Positions 56,180 to 64,000 of a stretch of DNA of 64,000 nt are shown here, one piece after another. The position numbers and the translations under genes were made by a program. Within the stretch, counting starts at the first letter, position 1. Each line of letters begins with the position of its first letter. The notes under the pieces were generated by a model. The model saw nothing but the letters and a program-made list of their open reading frames with translations. It made no database searches and had not been told where the DNA came from. Origin of the DNA: Saturnia japonica (Eukaryota > Arthropoda > Insecta > Lepidoptera > Saturniidae); NCBI GenBank assembly GCA_033032175.1, contig CM065312.1:6448001-6512000 (forward strand), read 5' to 3'.

Positions 56180-59000
56180 GTGAATATTAATATGACCTTT
56201 ATGATGTACCTATAATACTAACTTCAATGAAGTTTTGATTAAATATAACATTAAATTTAACGATTTAACTGAGTTTAGTTTATTGGAAAATATCTCACTG
56301 TATTTATAACTGGAGAATTATATTGTTGATATTGTGGTATTGTTCACAATGTTCTCACAACAGCTCTTTAATACGAGATTCTTATACAAAATTTCCAAAT
56401 CAAACTTGAGTAGGTTCGACACATCATGATTTGCCCTTCCACTCTACTCTATTAACTATCATCTCTGTTTTCAAACCTTTTATACGCATATAATTCCTTA
56501 CACAATCCATCCGTGCCTTCTTCGGTTTCTTATACTTCTATATCCATCCATCTTCACACTAAACATTCTTCGACTCATGTGTTTTTCATTCCTCTTCAGG
56601 ACAAGGTCTTCATATCGCGCACCTATCTACATCTCAGTGAACTGGGTAAACATCCAGTCGGCCGTGTCCACGCACAATGTATAAAACGCATGATGTAGTT
56701 TTCGCTTTGGCACGCTGCAGGCAATTAATACGGAATGATCATTATTAGTTTCTATTGTTGCCGTCTAAATATATAGAGCATGCGCCTTTGTAATACATAA
56801 TAAATTTAATAGCACAATAGAACACGGGACTCTCACGCGCGCCCATTGTAGCGTGTAATCGTAATAAAGCGTCTTCTCTCGGAACAAACGAATCATCGTT
56901 AATAAATAATGTTTCACAACAATTAGTAACAGACGAGAATATACTTGTCTACGCTTCTTTAAGACTATGCTTCGTGTAATACCTACGTGTTTAAATTTTC
57001 ATCGGTTTATTATGTAACTGTACTCGTTAAATTAATTAAATATAAGTAATAAACATAAGTGTTTTAGCCAAATTTATTTCCATAGCAATTCACTGTATCG
57101 TATGTTTATTTATCTCATCATATAAGCTAGCTGTTAAATTCGAGCTATCCATCTCTATTAACATTTAGAGTATTTAAGCTAAGATATGGAGGAAAGTCCA
57201 AAAATTAATACCTATGATAAAACAAATACCGAGCCAATGCAATTTAAAGGTTAATTCAACGCTTCAATTACTATCTCTGGATAAGTGAAGGCTAAGATAC
57301 AATTTCCAACTATCTAATAAAGTTACTGAAAGATTAAATATGATTTAAGGTTATGGTCCACGCCGCCCTTAGTTGATTTTCTCTTTCTGAAGGTTGATAT
57401 TCTTTTCACCGATCTAAGTTTTTACACTGAATGCATTGCGGTTGAACCCCGCGTAGCGTCTACAACACAGCGTGGTACTCATTACCTATGAAAGTGCACC
57501 ACCACCCGCAAATGCCTTCTAATAATGAGAAATGAAATAACACGCGCTCGTGTATGTTCCTCAACCGCAAGCCCGGCCAAATAACGTGCAAATAAGAAAA
57601 TACACAACCGTGAATGGCAAATTATTACACCGTAGAATGCAACAAAGGCGCACACGGTGAATTAGTTCTTTTTTTCATCTCCATAAAAATACAATATTTT
57701 TTATGCAATTTTTTTTGTGTTTTCACTTAAAATAGAATATGTGAATATTGATCAGTGTTTTGTAATGACATTAAAATTTTCAATTTATAAAAAAAAAAAT
57801 ATCCACAGATTCCACGACTACCTATGCATATAATTGATCTGCCTTTTGATATTCCAAAAACGAATTATTATCAATAAATTCTCTAAATCAATGAATAAAT
57901 AAATAATCACGAAGCGCTACAAAATATTATAAATGTATGTAAAGAAATCGTAAATATCCCTTTGAGTTTAACCAAATTTAGTTTTCATCTTTATGATCGC
58001 ACTGGTAGTCAAGAATACTGAAATCAGTTGATGCATGACTAATACGCGATTTATGTATAATCTGTAGTTGTAATATCAATGCTCCACGTCTAACATCGTG
58101 TATGTTTGTAACAGGACGCAGACAGCTGCAAACACAGCCGCACTTCCTGTACGATGCCCAACGACCCATTGTTAAAATGTGACGCACTTTTTATGACGCA
58201 TTATTTAAGAATATCACCAATGGGTATACTATTCGCTTAATATTACATTGTAAACTAAGATACATAGACTAGATACACCATAATATAATTTGTAAATATT
58301 GAGTTATTACAATGAAGCTGTAAAAAAAAACTAGACAAATATAATAACATAAAAAATACAGTACGTATCTAAAATGATGAAAGGAATGAATGAAATGAAT
58401 GAACTATTGCTATTATAAAACTATATTTTTAGAAAGTGACATTTAATAGAAGTTTAAATATTTATTAGAAGAATTTCATAAGCCTCAACTTTACTTAATG
58501 TATAAAATCACCAATATTGAGCTTATTTTGAAATCTGGCAATATTACTATAAACTGAACCGCGGTAGCGGGCAATAACGGAGTTTTGGAGTGTGTTGATC
58601 TACCATATGATAATTTTAATTTTAATTCATAGACATATTTGACCCTATAATATTATGTAATATTAGTTGAATTTGCGTTAGCGTTTAGCTTGGTTATTGT
58701 GTACAAGTGAAGTAGATTATAAGTAACAAGTAGAAACAAGAATTTTCAGTCGCTACAAAAATACCACCGCTTATATCCATCATCGAATTAGAACAGTTTT
58801 TGAAGATCAGAATGATGTATTCAATGGGCACAACAATTGAAAAAAAACGTTAATGGCAATTCTATCGTTTAAACTGTCTGCAGTTTCCATTTAAACATGA
58901 CAAAAGACTGATTTCAAAAACAAAATAAACATGAAATATAAATTCCTTTTACAACAAATTATACCCCTATAAATGCTTGCTTTTGTAATACATAAGTTAA
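56180..59000. other. AT-rich gene-free sequence
   Basis: Short unrecognised frames only (56513-56698; 57978-58187 minus). No domain, RNA gene or repeat family could be supported. Confidence 0.35.
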
Positions 59001-59003
59001 ACA

Positions 59004-59235
59004 GGCCTCGTGGCGCAGTTGTAGTAAACCCTATTTATAAGCCGAGAGGTCGCGGGTTCGATCCCCGCTCATAACTGACTTTTGTTTGATGACCATAATT
59101 GTCAGTTGTGTGTCTGGGTGTTAAATATCTATATATAGTATATATGCATATCAGCTATTTAGTTACCATAACACAAGCTTTGCTTAGTATGGAATTAAAT
59201 GGCCGTGTGTGAAATTGCGTCCTCTTATTTCATTG
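59004..59235 (+). repeat. tRNA-derived SINE
   Basis: The head GGCCTCGTGGCGCAGTTGTA (A box 59011-59021) with GGTTCGATCCC as B box (59055-59065) resembles a tRNA. The anticodon arm is degenerate, and the sequence continues into a non-tRNA body: TGTCTGGGTGTTAAATATC, TTAGTTACCATAACACAAGC, AATTAAATGGCCGTGTGTG. This is a widespread lepidopteran SINE layout, so it is not a functional tRNA gene. Confidence 0.75.
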
Positions 59236-60025
59236 AACGTAATATACTAATTTATCCTTGCAGTGCAATATAATATTTTCACTGTTTCCAATTTAGACAA
59301 GAGTTGTATAAAGAAGGTTGGAAGTCCTATCCAAAACAAATAAACGTATTAATTATTCAATGAGTAGAAGAATTTTATAGCACTTGATTGCGACAGAGAA
59401 GAACCGATAAATGAATGCCAACTACTTATTTGGTTTTGTTCCCTTTTCAAAAATATAAAATTAAAAGAAGATTTTTTGCACATACTACGCCTTGTGCCCT
59501 AACAATTGGTTACAATCCGATGGGAATCGATGAACGTTCGCGTGAGATCAATTCGTTTACCACGAACAACCCATGTGCTTCATTCACTAATCAAAAAGGA
59601 CAATGACTCTATTGTTGAGATGGATTTTTTTATTTTCTCTTTTGTATAAAATTGCAGCACCCTCGATCCTGTAATTTAAGCTTTTACATAAAGTTTTTAA
59701 ATAGTTTATCATAACTAGATTAACAATATTGTAAATTACTGCGGGGGCCATATAGCACCACATTGAAAACCCCGTTATTGTGTCTGGCTTCGTTTCATGG
59801 GCCTGCTTTTAGACGGCGTCAATCGATAGTTTTTTAGTAGTACCAAACAGTATACTGGCATGAAGTTCACCTCAACTAAGAGCATTACTTAATTAATATT
59901 TGCCTACTCCTTAAGACCGCAGTCCTGAGAACAGTCATAATAGTTTTATGCTTCTAGGGATTGAGTTGAAACGTCTCTTGTATCAGTGTATGTTGCCAAC
60001 TACACATTTCGCACCAAAACTTGTA

Positions 60026-60134
60026 GTACGAGAACTGTTGCTTTCTGTAGCAGCACAATCACTGTTGCTTTGTGGAACAGTACGAGCACTGTTGCTTTGT
60101 GGAGGAGCAGTACGAACACTGTTGCATTGTGGCA
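60026..60134. repeat. Imperfect minisatellite, four units of 25-30 bp
   Basis: Units begin GTACGAGAACTGTTGC, GCACAATCACTGTTGC, GTACGAGCACTGTTGC and GTACGAACACTGTTGC. The first three are 27, 27 and 30 bp long, all multiples of three, so frames through them stay open on both strands (plus 59948-60199; minus, Ser/Asn/Thr-rich). No full gene could be built. Confidence 0.75.
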
Positions 60135-60424
60135 GAAATAGATGTGGTGATGGTGTTTCCTCAGTCGAACTTTGCGCAGGAGCTACTCATAGGTTATAGG
60201 AGTTATACTGAGCACAAATAAAAAAAGTAACAAAGTACCACAGATAAGCTTGTTTTACTAATTTGTGCAAGGTACGAATGTAATTTCAGACATTAGCGTT
60301 TATATCCATACGTCCAATCTACTTTTAAATCATACCATACAATAAATCGTAATAGTTTATAATGTACGATGATTCTCCCTACATAACCCAATTTTCTTAG
60401 TGTCAAACAAAACAATACCGTTAA

Positions 60425-60718
60425 ATGGCTAAGTCCGTTTTAGATCAGTCGCAGAGGTGTCTCCTCATAATAAAGAAGGGGGTGCCACGCAGACCCCGTG
60501 TTATTCAAAGTAAGAACATTGATCCCTCTGCCATTAACGGTTCACTGGCACAGGTTATCAAAGGATCTTCTGTGAGGCTCTACAACCTTACTTGTGTAGG
60601 TTTAATCGATGCCAAACGCCTTTTCATTACTGTAAACATTGGCCGTTATCTGACTTCCATTAAGCATTACGCAATAAATAATCGTTGTTTTATGGTATCA
60701 AATATTAAATATGTATAG
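60425..60718 (+). CDS. Unrecognised open frame, 97 codons
   Basis: ATG-initiated frame beginning MAKSVLDQSQRCLLIIKKGV and continuing PRRPRVIQSKNIDPSAINGS. It is more GC-rich than its surroundings and has no recognised domain, signal peptide or nearby splice partner. It may be a small gene, a repeat fragment or chance. Confidence 0.2.
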   Translation: MAKSVLDQSQRCLLIIKKGVPRRPRVIQSKNIDPSAINGSLAQVIKGSSVRLYNLTCVGLIDAKRLFITVNIGRYLTSIKHYAINNRCFMVSNIKYV

Positions 60719-60739
60719 GATCCCTTTATTTGTCTACTT

Positions 60740-63700
60740 TTTCACGTAACTGTAACCATAAAGTTAACTTAGTATAACACCAGAATAAAAATTAATTATA
60801 TTTATAATTTGTTATATGATAATGGTCCGATAGTAAATATAAATAAAGTAAACATGTAAAATAATTCTGTAAGTATATAAGTATTATAATTCATGTAATA
60901 AATTTCAATGATAATTATTTATAATAACGTACGGCTTTACCACCATATTAGCATATTATTCTTATGTAAAGCTAATGTATTATTCATTACCGGTAAGCAA
61001 TTTAAAGTCAAACGTAATTATAAATACAAAATTTCGATATAACAATAATTTTATACGTCGCGTTTCTTAATTATTTCATATTCGTGCCTTTGAATGGTTA
61101 TAATTGAACGTTGAGGGTGAAGAAAGTAAAATGTCACAATTGCTCCCCGGTTAAGGAGAAAACAGTGGAGGCGGGAGGACTGACTGACAAGAGGGATATT
61201 CCGTATTCCACCCGCAACCGTACACTGCCCTTTCGGTCTCCACGTATTTTTACTCATGAAAGTCATGAAATGAGATAAATTCAGTCAGAGAAAGTTTGAT
61301 TAGCAACACTTCTATGATACTGAATTAGTTTAGTAGACATTAATTAGAGGAAGGTGTCTCATTAGCAAGTCATTTGCAATTATTAAAAAAGAAAAGTATG
61401 TATTATAAATTAATATATTTTATTTGTTTTGTAGCTTCATTTTCTAATTTTGATTTTATTAACTTGAGATAAATAAGTTTAGATATATATATATATATAT
61501 ATATTTGTTTATTCGTTACAAAATTGTTAATCTACAATTTGTGTTCAATAAAATATATAACAAGTTGATATCTATGTATTGAATCGATTATAATAATTAT
61601 TTCACCTATGTACGAGTTACAATTTGCAATTGAAACTAACATACAATTTATACCTACAACTAAAGCACAATCATTAAGTGCAAAGGTGTTTTAAACTATC
61701 ATTTATCGTGACCTTTTTTAGTCTATGGTTGTAAGTACTCACCGATTACAACATTTAATTGTTATAATTGATAAGTACATAGAAATTGGAATTAGAATTG
61801 TACAATCTATAAATCATGTATTCAATCAACAAAACATTTAATTTATATTCCTTCCACAATGTAATCGCATCTTGGATCGCTTTATTGACTCCAATATCGG
61901 CGCCAACTTCCGGTTCCATTGCCATGGCAACGGGACCACCTGTTTATTCACAAAACAGCCCTTGTTCCAATATTTCTGCACCCTCCAGAACAGCTGATTC
62001 TATTCAACTTTTATGAACATGCCTTTTATAAGTTGAAATACATGAAAAATAATAAGTAATAACAGAACTAAATACGAGTAAGATTTAACAAAGAACTATC
62101 GTTCCTTGTAGAGATAAAAACAGTTTTTCCAACATTTTATACATTCATATTATGTTCAATGTAGCATCTTTTCTCACGAGAAAGGAGTACTTGATAATTC
62201 ACCAAGTCGGAATATTGTAGGTTCTACATAAATAATAATGTTGTAATTCGAATGTATCTGGTATGCAGAAAATATATTTTCACATTTGCTAACCGTATCG
62301 AAACAGAACCCACACGTCATGTTTATAGTTCATAAACATCTGCATTACGAAAACAATTGTGATACACAAACAGTTTATTATAACGCTTATTTAAATAAAA
62401 TACATTCAATAGATAACCATTAAATTACAATGATTCAACAGAATTTAAAATAAACAAATTTTGGCATTTGTGTGCGGCCCACATATTAATGATCAATGAC
62501 GTAATAATGTTGATATATTGTTTACAATCACGTGATATTTTATTAAAGTAGTATAATCATATATTAATGGCCTATTAAGTTGGTGAATTAAATATTAATT
62601 AAATGGAATTATCGCTCTATAGTTACACAGATGTCCTTAATACAGAAATTTGTATATCGTAGGTAAAGAGCAACCCTTCTGTGACGTGCGCTCGGGAACA
62701 CAAAGACCCTCAAAGACCCTCCCGACTCACCCCTCTTCACTTTATTCACGTCCAAAAGAAAAACATTGATGTAAGATATGATGCAGACATTTTTCGACGG
62801 CGAACTCCAATTAATATTCTTGTTAAGCTGGCGATACGCCGCGCGCCGCGCCGTTTTCTGCATTCCTTGTTCGATAAAGGCATTATAAAAACATTTCAGC
62901 TATAGGAAGGAACACATTGCATGTTTAGTGTTACATTTGGTCTGTTATTATAAACTACTGAAAAATGTTTTTGCTGCTATTTATGTAATTTTGTATAAGC
63001 TTTCCTATTATGACGCTTTTTTTTTTTTTAATTTCCACCTTGCATCATTTTGTCTGTCTTATAAATGGTGTTTGACACTTTGGCATTTTTTAAACGAAAT
63101 TAATTTTTCTATTGTAACATTTCGTGTACCTACTAAGCGCTCTTCAATCTTTCGTCTGCCAGTTACATTGTCCGATACCCGTATTTGAATATAATTATAC
63201 AAACATAGGTATATAGATGTCCACTTAGTAATTTCGTTAATAAAAAAGGTATTCAAAATGTTGCTAACATAAAAATACACAATTACTGACTTCGTGTTCG
63301 CGTAAATATTCGAATTACGTTCACGTTTTTCGTGTCAACATCACGTTTGGACATTCCATTATCGAGTCGCGACGACCCACATCCATATTGGATTTCTATT
63401 TTGATGAATAGACAATTCGACCCACGTCACCCCGTCTTTCAATTTGACAATCATTCCACACGTTGTTATAAAACATATCGCATGCCTTTACACAACTTCC
63501 TTCATAGTAATCTGCCTCATGTTTCTCGGTAAAGTTATATTTGGATCGCATGTGAGTATGACATCATTCGACGCCAATTTAATACTATAGCAGTTTAGCT
63601 AATAGGACAACACGCGTTGTTGAAATTAATATCGTAAGCATATGTGCCCCGATGGACTTTTCAGTGAGTCATTTGTCTCGACTAACGACAGCAATAATCG

Positions 63701-64000
63701 ACTGTTGAATTAAATTACGCGAGAACCGGTTGCGTCGAGTAAATTGCACGGTACAAATTCGATTTATGCAATTGAAATGCCAGTTCAGTTAAAAAAGCAA
63801 GGCCAACGCTATCGGGCCGAAAATCGACACGTTTTATGTAGGCCAGCCAGAACGGCGGCGAGTAAGGTAGCATAATGGAATTCCTTTAATCGTACAGTAG
63901 CGCAAATTACGATCGTGATAGTTTCATTTTTATGTTCCAATGATTCTGCTGTGCACGTTTTTATTCTACGATTTTGTTATATTACAACAGTTAGGTAGTG
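60740..64000. other. AT-rich gene-free sequence
   Basis: No supported gene. It contains a short (TA)n tract near 61484-61504, a duplicated CAAAGACCCTC word and a CpG-rich patch near 62690-62860 with unrecognised frames on both strands, and a short poly-T run near 63020. Confidence 0.35.

Noticed and set aside
58104..58160. Possible Cys-containing exon after a TTGTAACAG acceptor
   Set aside because: Too short, with no partner exon or donor; the cysteine pattern does not match a known domain.
59004..59076. Possible tRNA gene
   Set aside because: A and B boxes are present, but the anticodon arm is degenerate and the sequence continues as a SINE body.
60000..60225. Minus-strand Ser/Asn/Thr-rich frame as a missing KDM3 N-terminal exon
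   Set aside because: A possible phase-1 donor exists, but the frame has an upstream stop and no ATG, so it cannot be joined sensibly.
62609..62905. Overlapping 84- and 74-codon frames on both strands
   Set aside because: Neither shows a domain; the local CpG-rich composition explains the open frames.
1..64000. CRISPR arrays, bacterial operons or integrated virus genes
   Set aside because: No spaced direct-repeat arrays, no compact operons and no viral structural or replication motifs were seen; all reverse transcriptase traces fit non-LTR LINEs.

Overview
The window looks like nuclear DNA of an insect, most likely a moth or butterfly. The gene-free DNA is AT-rich, the genes have short exons and kilobase-scale introns with GT/AG borders, and repeats typical of lepidopteran genomes are common: RTE-like LINEs with a TGA-repeat tail, Helitron-like elements ending in CTAGT, tRNA-derived SINEs and mariner relics. 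There are no bacterial operons, CRISPR arrays or rRNA genes. Gene models were spliced by eye, using reading-frame continuity across introns and protein-family conservation.

Two host genes can be reconstructed, both on the minus strand. The first (12671-18532) has three exons and encodes a 96-residue secreted protein with a signal peptide and one six-cysteine Kazal-type domain. The second (23253-45488) gives the last nine coding exons, 1684 residues, of a KDM3/JMJD1-family histone H3K9 demethylase. It has a charged coiled coil, a Pro-rich linker, the KDM3 cysteine-rich zinc-finger region spread over several exons, and a JmjC domain with intact iron ligands. Phases match at all eight introns and every join stays open. 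The N-terminal coding exon or exons were not found. A GC-rich stretch with an initiator-like motif and a GTAAGT donor near 49858-50210 may be its promoter and 5' noncoding exon.

The most interesting content is a pair of nearly identical mobile elements, 6341-8146 and 51877-53651. Each has 34-bp terminal inverted repeats, an exact 8-bp target-site duplication (a different one for each copy) and a four-exon gene for a THAP zinc finger followed by a short coiled coil, with no catalytic transposase domain. The 8-bp duplications, the THAP domain and the coiled coil point to the P-element superfamily. The short product resembles the truncated repressors made by Drosophila KP-type elements. Each copy has one nonsense codon, at different places, so neither encodes a full product. 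Copy 1 sits inside a Helitron-like repeat, and two other copies of that repeat show the unoccupied site.

Region by region: 1-3008 is a decayed RTE-like LINE. 3009-12600 is repeat-rich DNA holding P-like copy 1. 12671-18532 is the Kazal gene, with LINE and other repeat fragments in its introns. 18700-22600 is gene-free apart from a broken mariner (20047-21365). 22600-45488 is the KDM3-like gene; its 13.3-kb intron (31656-44989) holds an RTE relic, a 318-bp direct repeat flanking a pogo-like MITE, a hAT-like MITE and SINEs. 45489-50210 is probable KDM3 upstream sequence. 50211-64000 holds P-like copy 2, a SINE, a minisatellite and otherwise AT-rich DNA with no recognised gene.
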